From: an uncultured Wenzhouxiangella sp.
GTDB lineage: Bacteria > Pseudomonadota > Gammaproteobacteria > Xanthomonadales > Wenzhouxiangellaceae
NCBI GenBank assembly: GCA_937876395.1
Contig: CALEIM010000156.1
Span: forward strand, 1 to 22,934
DNA length: 22,934 bases
Direction: 5' to 3'
Below are positions 13,773 to 21,775 of the stretch, one piece after another. The notes beneath the pieces were generated by a model that was not told the DNA's origin, did not search any database, and saw only the letters and a list, made by a program, of their open reading frames with translations. How positions within the stretch are numbered: position 1 is the stretch's first letter; each line of letters begins with the position of its first letter. A program made the translations under genes and the position numbers.

Positions 13773-16430
13773 ATGATCGCGTTGATGATCGTGGTCGGCA
13801 TGGTTCTGGGCCTGGTTCTCGGTGAAGCCTGGTTGATGACCATGCTCATTGGCGAGAGTCGCTGGCTGGCCATCCTGGGCGGCGGCGCAGTTGGCGGGCT
13901 GTCGGCGCTGGTCCACCGGCAGGGCCAGCGGATCGCGGCTCTGGAGCATCGGCTGTCCGGCACTGCAGCCAGTGAACCGTCACGGCCGGCAACGCCGGCG
14001 CCGGCTGCGGCACCCGCGTCGCCCGGTGTCAGCACGGCAGTTGAACCGGAGCCGGCGACTGCCGCCCTCGTCGATCGCGAATCGATCGGCCCGCGTCCAG
14101 GCTTGAGCACCAGTCTCCGCGCTGGTGAGCGACCCGCCCCGACTTCCAGCCGGACGGGACTGATTCAGCGTCTCAGTCACTGGTTCACCCATGGCAACGC
14201 GCCGGTCAAGATTGGCGTACTGGTATCGCTGATCGGCCTGGCCGCTTTGCTGCGGCACGCCAGTGAGCAGGGCTGGCTCAAGCTGCCGATCGAATGGCGC
14301 CTGATTGGTATTGTGCTGCTCGCATTGTTGATGCTGGCCATTGGCTGGCGTCAGCGCAATGCACGGCGAATCTTCGGGCTGAGCCTGCAGGGCGGCGCCA
14401 TTGGCGCGCTGCTGCTGACCTTGTTCGCGGCCGTGCGTCTGTACTTGCTGGTTCCCACATCGCTGGCTTTTCCGATCATGATCATTCTGGTTGCCGCGGG
14501 CGTAGTTCTGGCGACCAAACAGCAGGCCATCAGCCTGGCCATCTTTGCTCTGTTGGCCGGCTTTGCCTCGCCCTTTTTGATCGCCACCGGCGACGCTCAG
14601 CCGGCACTGCTGTTTTCCTGGTATGCGGTTCTGAACCTGGCCGTGTTCGCGATTGCCTGGTACCAAAACTGGCCGCTGTTGAACCGGATCGGCTTTATAT
14701 TCACCTTCGCTCTGGCCACTCTTTGGGGCGTTCTGGCCTGGTCACCGGCCCATTACCCGCTAGCTCAGGGCTTCCTGCTGCTGTTCTTTGCTTTCTACTT
14801 ACTGATTCCAATCCTGCTGTGCCGACGCGGTGGAAAACTCGAAGCCGTACTGGTCTTCGGCCTGCCACTGATGGCCTTCCCGCTGCAGATTGTTCTGCTT
14901 GGGGCCGAACGCATGCCGGTTGCCGCTGCCGCTGTGATTGCCGCACTGGTGTATGCCATCAGTGCCCGAATACTGTATCGCCTGCCCGGACTCAAAGCGC
15001 TCGCCCAGGCTCACGCGGTGCTGGCCATCGGCCTGGCCACTCTGGCTGTGCCGTTTGCTTTTTCCGGCCCGACCATTACTGTGATCTGGGCCCTGGAAGG
15101 TGCAGCTCTGGTGTGGTTCGGCTGTGCGCAAAACCGTCGTCTGAGCCGCTTGACCGGCATTGCCTTGCAAGCCATCGCGGGCTTGGTGTGGCTGGCCGGG
15201 GCAATGTTTTACTGGGGCGATCCGGGGCTGATCCTGCTTAATCACCTGCACCTGGGCAGCCTTGCGCTGGTACTGGCGGGGTTGATTTCTGCCTGGTGCT
15301 ATCAGCGCTCGTCAGCGCGGGCCTGGCGGATCAACCTGTTGGCTGTTTGGGCGCTGGGTTTCTGGCTGATCGGCGGCTGGAGCGAGATCATTCGCCAGGC
15401 CGCTCACTGGCCGACCACAACCGCCATGGTCGGTCAGCTTGCCCTGACAGTGCTGCTCTGGTCCTGGCTACGGCGCCGCTGGAGCTGGGCCGCGGCCGGG
15501 CCGGTGCCGATGCTGGCGCTGCTGGGCTGCAGTCTGCTGGTGTTCGTCCAAATGGAAAGCACCAATCCCCTGGCGGGCTGGAACGCGCTGGTCTGGCTGG
15601 GCGTACTGGGCGCGTTTTTGGCCGGCGACCGCTGGCTGGCCTCAGCCGACGATATCTGGCGAGCGCCGAGCGCCGTGGCCGGCCACGTTGCACTGCTGAC
15701 TGTCGTTGTCGTCAGCATCATTCACTATCTTGGCGAACTGGGCTGGCTCGGCCCGGGCTGGAGCTGGCTGATTGCCGGCGCGCCGGTGCTGCTGCTGACC
15801 GCTTGGCTGATTGGCGGACGTTCAACGCCGCTGCGCGCAGCCGCGGTCGATGAGCGGCTGCAGCGCGGATTGATCGGCCTGGCGCTGATCACCCTGGTCC
15901 TTGCCCTGGCTGCAAGCCTGCCGGCCAGCGGTACTGCCTCACCGCTGCCCTGGCTGCCGGTACTCAATCCGCTGGAGGTCGCTCAGTTGCTTGCTTTGGC
16001 GCTGATCTTCACGACCGCACGGCAAAGCGACCGGCTGCGGATCGAGCTGTCGCTGACCCTACCTGCCGTCCTTTTGCTGACCACGCTGTCAGTCATGGCA
16101 TTGCGCGCCAACCATCACCTGCTCGGCATTGAATGGCAGCTTGCCCGACTGCTCGACGCCGCCAGCGTGCAAGCCAGCCTGAGCGTGCTCTGGACCACGC
16201 TGGCCGTAGTCGCCTGGGTGACAGGATCAAAGCGCCAGGTGCCGATGCTGTGGTGGACCGGCGCCGCACTGATGGGTATCGTGCTGGTCAAACTGCTGCT
16301 GCTAGATCGACAATTCCTGACGACCGTGGCCGGCATCGTGTCTTTCCTCGCTTTCGGTCTGCTGTCGATTCTGGTCGGCTACCTGGCTCCGGCACCACCG
16401 AAACGCGTTCGCCCTGGAGAACCCGCCTAA
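13773..16430 (+). CDS. DUF2339 multi-spanning membrane protein
   Basis: An 885-residue protein with an N-terminal membrane segment (MIALMIVVGMVLGLVLGEAWL). A Pro/Ala-rich cytoplasmic or periplasmic linker follows (about 65-125), and then a long series of hydrophobic helices, more than twenty, reaching nearly to the C-terminus. The segment GNAPVKIGVLVSLIGLAALLRHASEQG, where the membrane domain begins, is the hallmark of DUF2339 proteins, and the length is typical. The function of the family is unknown. The last codon overlaps the next start as TAATG, so this gene and the DUF3999 gene are coupled. That pairing recurs in Proteobacteria, from my knowledge of the families, and suggests the two act together in the envelope. 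The ATG at 13773 has only a weak upstream GGA. Confidence 0.92.
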   Translation: MIALMIVVGMVLGLVLGEAWLMTMLIGESRWLAILGGGAVGGLSALVHRQGQRIAALEHRLSGTAASEPSRPATPAPAAAPASPGVSTAVEPEPATAALVDRESIGPRPGLSTSLRAGERPAPTSSRTGLIQRLSHWFTHGNAPVKIGVLVSLIGLAALLRHASEQGWLKLPIEWRLIGIVLLALLMLAIGWRQRNARRIFGLSLQGGAIGALLLTLFAAVRLYLLVPTSLAFPIMIILVAAGVVLATKQQAISLAIFALLAGFASPFLIATGDAQPALLFSWYAVLNLAVFAIAWYQNWPLLNRIGFIFTFALATLWGVLAWSPAHYPLAQGFLLLFFAFYLLIPILLCRRGGKLEAVLVFGLPLMAFPLQIVLLGAERMPVAAAAVIAALVYAISARILYRLPGLKALAQAHAVLAIGLATLAVPFAFSGPTITVIWALEGAALVWFGCAQNRRLSRLTGIALQAIAGLVWLAGAMFYWGDPGLILLNHLHLGSLALVLAGLISAWCYQRSSARAWRINLLAVWALGFWLIGGWSEIIRQAAHWPTTTAMVGQLALTVLLWSWLRRRWSWAAAGPVPMLALLGCSLLVFVQMESTNPLAGWNALVWLGVLGAFLAGDRWLASADDIWRAPSAVAGHVALLTVVVVSIIHYLGELGWLGPGWSWLIAGAPVLLLTAWLIGGRSTPLRAAAVDERLQRGLIGLALITLVLALAASLPASGTASPLPWLPVLNPLEVAQLLALALIFTTARQSDRLRIELSLTLPAVLLLTTLSVMALRANHHLLGIEWQLARLLDAASVQASLSVLWTTLAVVAWVTGSKRQVPMLWWTGAALMGIVLVKLLLLDRQFLTTVAGIVSFLAFGLLSILVGYLAPAPPKRVRPGEPA

Positions 16431-17779
16431 TGAACCGCTCTTTCTTGCCGCTGGCTGCATGGACTCTGGCGTTCGCCATAACCGGTCTGGCGGCGAGCGA
16501 GGCCGAACGCCATGCCTGGAGCTGGCCGCTGGAGCCTGACCGCGAAGCATCGCTTTGGCGCGTGCAACTGGATTCTGAGTTGATCTCTTCCCTTAACCGG
16601 CCGCAGGCCGATGATCTGCTGATCGTTGACAGCCAGGGTCAAAACGTGCCATTTGCCCGGATTGAGCGCGCGGCCCTGATCGAAACGCTCAAAGACAGCC
16701 AGGCGCTCGACTTCAGCTCCAGCCGAGTTGTTGAGGAAAGCGAGCGGGGCTCCGGCCTCGAGCTGCTGCTGGATCGCGCCGATACCCACCTGGTTGTGCG
16801 CGCTCCGGTCCAGACCACTCAGCCCGACGTCACCGGTCGACTGGTATTCGAAGCCCTGATCGCGGCACCGCTCAACCGCTCCGATCTGCCAAACCTGGAG
16901 CTGGTATTGACGCTGGAAAGCATGCAACCGCTGAATCTGGATTGCCGTTTGCGCGATGCTGATTCGGACGAACCGGCCCAGCGCCGGGCGCGGTTTGATG
17001 AAATCGGCGACTCGCGCCCGCGACGCTTTCAGGCCAAACTGTCAATTAATGAGCTGCCGCAGGCCTGGCACCTTGTCTGCCATGCCCGACGCGCAGCACC
17101 GGCAGACCTGAATCTGGTTGCCGCCCGGCTCGACAGCCGAGGCCACAGGGATCACGCCGGGTATGCGGTACTCAAGCCTGTGCTGCGACCAAGCGAGTCT
17201 GTGCCGGGCAGTCTGGAGTTTGAGCTGGATGGACCTTTTCTCGCCCGTCGTCTGCGCCTGTCGGGTCTGGCAGATAATCTGCTCAGTGAGCTGGTGATCG
17301 AATCACGTGCCGGGGCTGACCAGACCTGGCAGCCGCGCGCGCAGGGCGTCTTGTCCACCCTGCCCGATTCCGAAGCCGCAATCTATCCGCTGCAGCGGCC
17401 GGATCGACGCGATCGCTGGTGGCAGATTCGTTTCGAGCCGCCCCTGCCGCAGACCCCTGAAGTCAGCCTGGAGGTGGACATCGAGCAGCTTGTTTTGCTC
17501 GCCCAGGGCAGGCCTCCCTGGCGGCTGCTCGCCGGCAGCCTCGAGCCCACACCCGCCCAGCCCGGCAAACGTATCATGGAGCAAGGTTTGGCCCATCAGG
17601 GCCCGGCCTGGAGCTGGCCATTGCTTGAAACCGGCCCCCGCCACGTTGCCGGCGGCCCGAGCGTGCTCCAGCCGATTCCTGAGCCGCTGCCGTGGCCCAG
17701 CATCCTGCTCTGGGCCGTTCTGCTCGGCGCAAGCGCCGCCGTCTTGTGGCTGGCCGTGCGTTTACTGAATAGCAAATGA
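16430..17779 (+). CDS. DUF3999 envelope protein
   Basis: A 449-residue protein. It has a signal peptide (MNRSFLPLAAWTLAFAITGLAASEAE), a beta-rich extracytoplasmic domain (about residues 30-400) and one C-terminal membrane helix (WPSILLWAVLLGASAAVLWLAVRLL) followed by a short basic tail. This is the DUF3999 architecture; function unknown. The frame is open upstream to 16133, but the signal peptide and the TAATG overlap with the DUF2339 stop fix the start at ATG 16430. The mature domain begins with a segment about W, E and L residues (HAWSWPLEPDREASLWRVQL) that is typical of the family. The large domain probably faces the periplasm and interacts with the DUF2339 partner; this is inference. Confidence 0.9.
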   Translation: MNRSFLPLAAWTLAFAITGLAASEAERHAWSWPLEPDREASLWRVQLDSELISSLNRPQADDLLIVDSQGQNVPFARIERAALIETLKDSQALDFSSSRVVEESERGSGLELLLDRADTHLVVRAPVQTTQPDVTGRLVFEALIAAPLNRSDLPNLELVLTLESMQPLNLDCRLRDADSDEPAQRRARFDEIGDSRPRRFQAKLSINELPQAWHLVCHARRAAPADLNLVAARLDSRGHRDHAGYAVLKPVLRPSESVPGSLEFELDGPFLARRLRLSGLADNLLSELVIESRAGADQTWQPRAQGVLSTLPDSEAAIYPLQRPDRRDRWWQIRFEPPLPQTPEVSLEVDIEQLVLLAQGRPPWRLLAGSLEPTPAQPGKRIMEQGLAHQGPAWSWPLLETGPRHVAGGPSVLQPIPEPLPWPSILLWAVLLGASAAVLWLAVRLLNSK

Positions 17780-17849
17780 AGGTCTGAGGAAGAGGACAGA
17801 GGACAGCAACAGATGGTCGTGAGGCTTTCCTGCACCGCACAAGAACCTC

Positions 17850-17855
17850 TATGAT
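17850..17855 (+). promoter_or_regulatory. Possible -10 box before the DUF456 gene
   Basis: TATGAT (five of six consensus bases) lies 30 bases before the DUF456 start. The -35 region is poor (TTCCTG at 17 bp). The 106-bp gap also holds a short purine-rich tandem, AGGACAG twice near 17794-17808. The gene may instead be read through from the DUF3999 gene. Confidence 0.25.
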
Positions 17856-17885
17856 GTTTCCGCTGACGATTGAGGACAAGATGCG

Positions 17886-18389
17886 ATGGAATGGCTGAGT
17901 TGGGATTTGCTGATCTGGGCCGTGTGGGTGCTGGCCTTTGTGCTCGTTGTGGTCGGGCTGGCGGGTACGATTCTTCCTCTGCTTCCTGGCGTGCCACTGG
18001 TGCTGCTGGGCCTGTTTCTGATCGCCTGGATCGACGGTTTCGAGCGGGTGGGATGGTGGACGCTGCTGTGGCTGACCGTGCTCACCATCCTGTCGGTGGT
18101 CATCGACTTCATTGCCACAGCCGAAGGCGCCAGGCGCTTCGGAGCCGGCCGCCTGGCCATTCTGGGCGCCACACTGGGCCTGCTGTTTGGTCTGTTCTTC
18201 GGGCTGCTGGGAATACTTCTCGGCCCCTTCGTTGGCGCCGTTCTCGGTCACATGGCCGGCCGCGCCGGCCTGGATGCCTCGCTGCGGGCCGGCGTGGGTG
18301 CAACCCTTGGTGTCATGGCCGGCACGATCGCCGGTGTTGCCATCGGCTTTTTGATTGTGATCTGGTTTGCTCTGGCCTGGTGGCTGTAG
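17886..18389 (+). CDS. DUF456 small membrane protein
   Basis: A 167-residue, very hydrophobic protein with about five or six membrane segments. It contains the signature N-terminal repeat VVVGLAGTILPLLPGVPLVLLGLFLIAW followed by VIDFIATAEGARRFGAGRLAILGATLGLLFGLFFGLLGILLGPFVGAVLGHMAGR, as in DUF456 proteins. The glycine-zipper-like stretches suggest tight helix packing. Family function is unknown. GAGGA at 17872-17876 lies 9 bases before ATG 17886 and supports this start. It follows the DUF2339/DUF3999 pair on the same strand after 106 bases, so it may belong to the same unit, but the gap leaves that open. Confidence 0.9.
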   Translation: MEWLSWDLLIWAVWVLAFVLVVVGLAGTILPLLPGVPLVLLGLFLIAWIDGFERVGWWTLLWLTVLTILSVVIDFIATAEGARRFGAGRLAILGATLGLLFGLFFGLLGILLGPFVGAVLGHMAGRAGLDASLRAGVGATLGVMAGTIAGVAIGFLIVIWFALAWWL

Positions 18390-18465
18390 AGGGATGTTCC
18401 GGTTACGCCTTCGGCCTTCCTGATTACCCATGAATCTCAGCGATGCCGAGCTTGGTAAAACTACT

Positions 18466-18749
18466 GAAACCGCAGATTGCGCAGATGAACGCAGATTCAA
18501 AAGTTGGAAAGGAAATCAATAAGTCTTGAATCGCAAAGCAGCGAAGCAACAAAGGACGCAAAGAAGGAAGGAATAGTATTGGATAAGAAAAATTGCGTGG
18601 AACCACAGCCATGAGCCGAGTCTGATCTTTTCAAATTTGAATTTTTCGCGCTCTTTGCTGCTTTGCCCCTTTGCGATTCAAAGATTTTGATTGAAAACGT
18701 AAAATCTCACCGCAAGCCGACCCGGCATGGCGGCGCAATCTGCGGTTCC
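18466..18749. repeat. 284-bp inverted-repeat element with CGCAGAT and CGCAAAG heptamers
   Basis: The outer arms 18466-18482 and 18733-18749 match at 16 of 17 positions, with a perfect 15-bp core AACCGCAGATTGCGC. Inner arms TTGAATCGCAAAG (18526-18538) and its complement (18669-18681) are perfect, and pairing continues imperfectly on both sides of them. The left end has three CGCAGAT copies (18471, 18480, 18490). A 12-bp palindrome TTCAAATTTGAA lies at 18630-18641. The element is AT-richer than its neighbours, has no gene, and looks like a palindromic non-autonomous repeat of a kind seen between genes in many bacteria. The rest of the 18390-18850 gap shows nothing else I can support. Confidence 0.7.
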
Positions 18750-18850
18750 AAAAATTTGGCGCGGTCGATAGCTGAAAGAAGTATGTAACCAGGTCGGCCT
18801 TTACCAAGGCCATCGAAAGTATTGCCACATTCAGGAATGAAATAAACCGG

Positions 18851-20263
18851 ATGCTCGAAACAGCTACTAATTTTCTTTGGTCCTACGCGCTGGTGTTCGT
18901 GCTTGTCGCCATTGGCCTGGGTTTTACCATCGGTTCGCGCTTTGTGCAGCTCCGTTACTTCGGCGCGATGTTTGGCGTGCTTGGACAGGCCTTCAAGCAT
19001 CATACGGGTCATGTTTCGTCGTTCCAGGCGCTGACGCTGAGCGTTGCCGGTCGCGTGGGCGCTGGTAATATTGCTGGGGTGGCTGTGGCCATTACCCTGG
19101 GCGGCCCCGGCGCGGTGTTCTGGATGTGGATGGTCGGTCTGATCGGCATGGCCACCAGCTTTTTCGAGTGCACCATCGCCCAAGCCTACAAGACCCGCGA
19201 CCATCGCACCGGCACCTTTCGCGGTGGGCCGATGTACTACATGCAGAAAGGATTGGGTAGCCGAAAACTTGGCATGGTGTTTACCTTACTGCTGTTGTTC
19301 ACCTTCGGCTTGGCCTTCGTTGCTCTGCAGTCGTTCACCGCGTCGTCGTCGCTGGAAGAGGCATTCGGGATTCCGGTCCATATCACCGGTATTGTGCTGA
19401 CCATACTCATCGGCATCACCATTTTTGGTGGCGTGCAGCGCATCTCGCAGGTCAGCGAGGTCATTGTGCCGCTGATGGCCGTTGCCTATATGCTGGTCGC
19501 ACTCGGCGTGGCGCTGTTCAATCTCGACGCGATCCCGGCCACCCTTGGCATCATCATGCAAAGCGCCTTTGGCACGGAGCAGGCCGTGGGTGGTGGCATC
19601 GGGGGGGGCATCGCCGTGGGTGTACGTCGTGGGCTGTTCTCAAACGAGGCTGGGCTGGGCAGCGCCCCCAATGTGGCTGCCGTAGCCTTCGTGCCCCATC
19701 CGGTCCATCAGGGCATTGTTCAGTCGTTCAGCGTATTTATCGACACGCTCATCATCTGTTCGGCCACCGCATTCATCATCATCGTGGCCGGCATGCACGA
19801 GGTCGGCTCAACCGACAATGGTGTGGTGCTCACGCAGCTGGCAATGAGAGAGCACGTCGGCCCTTGGGGTGAGACCTTTGTGAGCATCTCGCTGCTGCTG
19901 TTTGTGTTCAGCTCGATTCTCTACAACTTCTATCTGGGCGAGAATGCTTCGTACTGGATCAATCCGGACAACTCCTGGCTGTTCTTCATCTTCCGCGTGC
20001 TGATGCTGGCGCTGATCATGTGGGGCTCGATGCAGGATCTGACGACGATCTTCAGCTTCGCCGACTTGACCATGGCGCTTCTTGCCATCGTCAACCTGGC
20101 CGCACTACTCTGCCTGGCCAAGGTCGGCTTCCGCCTGATGCGCGATTACGATGATCAGTCCAGGGCCGGCAAGGTACCGGTGTTCGATCCGGCCAGATTC
20201 GAGGATCTGGACCTGGACCACGATGCCTGGTCTGATGCTGTCAGGATTGTTGAAGACGATTAA
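18851..20263 (+). CDS. AGCS-family sodium/amino-acid (alanine or glycine) symporter
   Basis: A 470-residue inner-membrane protein with about eleven hydrophobic helices, normal length for the alanine-or-glycine:cation symporter family. The signature GRVGAGNIAGVAVAITLGGPGAVFWMWMVGLIGMATSFFECTIAQAYK lies at about 60-110, and the conserved RRGLFSNEAGLGSAPNVAA at about 257-276. The family imports alanine or glycine with Na+, although exact substrate choice is not readable here. The start ATG 18851 has a poor ribosome site (AGGA 14 bases upstream), so translation may be weak or the start may need checking. A run of eight G at 19601-19608 lies in the coding frame. The gene is monocistronic, downstream of the inverted-repeat element and convergent with nuoN. 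Confidence 0.94.
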   Translation: MLETATNFLWSYALVFVLVAIGLGFTIGSRFVQLRYFGAMFGVLGQAFKHHTGHVSSFQALTLSVAGRVGAGNIAGVAVAITLGGPGAVFWMWMVGLIGMATSFFECTIAQAYKTRDHRTGTFRGGPMYYMQKGLGSRKLGMVFTLLLLFTFGLAFVALQSFTASSSLEEAFGIPVHITGIVLTILIGITIFGGVQRISQVSEVIVPLMAVAYMLVALGVALFNLDAIPATLGIIMQSAFGTEQAVGGGIGGGIAVGVRRGLFSNEAGLGSAPNVAAVAFVPHPVHQGIVQSFSVFIDTLIICSATAFIIIVAGMHEVGSTDNGVVLTQLAMREHVGPWGETFVSISLLLFVFSSILYNFYLGENASYWINPDNSWLFFIFRVLMLALIMWGSMQDLTTIFSFADLTMALLAIVNLAALLCLAKVGFRLMRDYDDQSRAGKVPVFDPARFEDLDLDHDAWSDAVRIVEDD

Positions 20264-20298
20264 ATACGGGCTTTGGTCGCTTGGTCGCCTGGACTTCC

Positions 20299-20332
20299 TG
20301 GGGCGTTGAACTCTTGTGTCTCTCAACTGCCC
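20299..20332. terminator. Weak hairpin between the symporter gene and nuoN
   Basis: GTTGA (20305-20309) pairs with TCAAC (20323-20327), and a GGG/CCC pair extends it across a small internal mismatch. No U-tract follows on either strand. A tandem GGTCGCTTGGTCGC precedes it (about 20275-20288). It is a candidate 3' end structure only. Confidence 0.3.
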
Positions 20333-21769
20333 TCAGAGAAACGCGCTCAAACACAGGCTGATCAGACCGCCGGAGAAGATGCCGAGTGCAAGCATCGACA
20401 GGCCGTTGATGGTTAGCACAGATCCGAAATCGGCCGGTGCATTGGCTGCTTCAGATTGATCGGGCTCGTCGAAATACATCAGTTTGACGACGCGTAGATA
20501 GTAGAACGCGCCGATGACTGCGCTGATCACCGCGATGATCGCCAGGCCGACGTATCCGGCTGCAAGGGCTGCAGCGATCACCTGCCATTTGGCAAAAAAC
20601 CCGATGAACACCGGGATGCCGGCCAGCGAGAACATGACCATCAGCATCATCAGGGCGTACCAGGGGTTGCGTTTGGCCAGGCCCTTGAGGTCGTCGAGGT
20701 TCTCGGCTTCGAGGTGGTCTTTGGACAGCAGGATCAGGACGGCGAACGCGCCAGCTGACATCAGTGCATAGGCGATGGCGTAATACATTGCCGCTGCATA
20801 GCCCTCGGACGTGCCCGGCAGCAGGCCGAGCAGAATGAAGCCTACGTGGGCGATGGTCGAGTAAGCCAGCATCCGCTTGATATTGGCCTGGGCGATGGCG
20901 ACGATGTTGCCGACCAGCATCGACAGCGCGGCGAGCACATAGAGCATGCTTTGCCAGTCTGCGTGCAGTTCGATCAGGGCGTTGTCGAGCAGGCGAATCG
21001 CCAGGGCAACCGCGGCCAGCTTCGGCACCGAACTCAGAAACAGGGTGATCGGCAGCGGAGCGCCGTGGTAGACGTCCGGAAGCCACATGTGCAGCGGCAC
21101 GGCCCCGAACTTGAAGGCGATACCAATCATCAAAAACACCAGACCGAAGGCGAGCAGCATACTGTCACCGATGCCGGTGGTCAGTGCGGCACTGATATCT
21201 CCGAGGGCCAGGCTGCCGGTGGCGCCGAAGATCAGGCTCATGCCGAACAGCAGCATGCCCGAGGCCAGCGAGCCGAGCACGAAATACTTGACCGCCGCCT
21301 CCGAACCCTTCAGGGAGCTGCGGTCTAGGGCGACCAGGGCGTAGCTGGACAGGGTCAGCAGCTCAAGGCCGAGATACACGGTCAGCAGAGAGCTGGCCGA
21401 AATCAGCACCATGGCCCCCAGCAGGGCGAGCAGACTCAGACTGTAGAACTCACCCTTGAACAGATTAAAGCGGCGCAGGTATAGCTTGGCGTAGACAAAG
21501 ACGCCGACCATGAGCAGATAAGAAAACAGCTTGAGCACATCGCCAAAGCGGTCGCGCACAAAGGTTTCGCTGAAGGCAAACGCAATCTCGCCGGGCGCCA
21601 TCATGGTGCCCAGGGTCAAAACAGCCGGCACAGCCAGGGCGATCAAAGCCAGGATGTGGGTCAACCCGCGGCGCTTGTCGGGGATGAACAGATCAGCCAG
21701 CAGTACCACACAGGCCATGCTCAGCAATGCAATTTCGGGCAGCGCGAGCTGCAGTTCGGCAATCGTCAT
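20333..21769 (-). CDS. nuoN: NADH-quinone oxidoreductase subunit N
   Basis: A 478-residue integral membrane protein, the normal length for NuoN. It is one of the three antiporter-like subunits of respiratory complex I that carry protons across the inner membrane while NADH reduces quinone. Fourteen or so hydrophobic helices are visible. The conserved segments include SLLTVYLGLELLTLSSYALVAL, GSEAAVKYFVLGSLASGMLLFG, FKFGAVPLHMWLPDVYHGAP and ANIKRMLAYSTIAHVGFILLG, with the channel Lys and His residues of the family. It starts 6 bases after the nuoM stop and is the last gene of the nuo operon. Confidence 0.97.
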   Translation of the reverse strand: MTIAELQLALPEIALLSMACVVLLADLFIPDKRRGLTHILALIALAVPAVLTLGTMMAPGEIAFAFSETFVRDRFGDVLKLFSYLLMVGVFVYAKLYLRRFNLFKGEFYSLSLLALLGAMVLISASSLLTVYLGLELLTLSSYALVALDRSSLKGSEAAVKYFVLGSLASGMLLFGMSLIFGATGSLALGDISAALTTGIGDSMLLAFGLVFLMIGIAFKFGAVPLHMWLPDVYHGAPLPITLFLSSVPKLAAVALAIRLLDNALIELHADWQSMLYVLAALSMLVGNIVAIAQANIKRMLAYSTIAHVGFILLGLLPGTSEGYAAAMYYAIAYALMSAGAFAVLILLSKDHLEAENLDDLKGLAKRNPWYALMMLMVMFSLAGIPVFIGFFAKWQVIAAALAAGYVGLAIIAVISAVIGAFYYLRVVKLMYFDEPDQSEAANAPADFGSVLTINGLSMLALGIFSGGLISLCLSAFL

Positions 21770-21775
21770 GTCGAA

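Noticed and set aside
16133..16429. Upstream extension of the DUF3999 frame
   Set aside because: It overlaps the DUF2339 gene in another frame and would bury the signal peptide that begins at 16430.
18466..18749. CRISPR array reading of the CGCAGAT/CGCAAAG repeats
   Set aside because: The units are 7 bp with spacings of 9-10 bp and no spacer-sized unique segments, and no cas genes are near.
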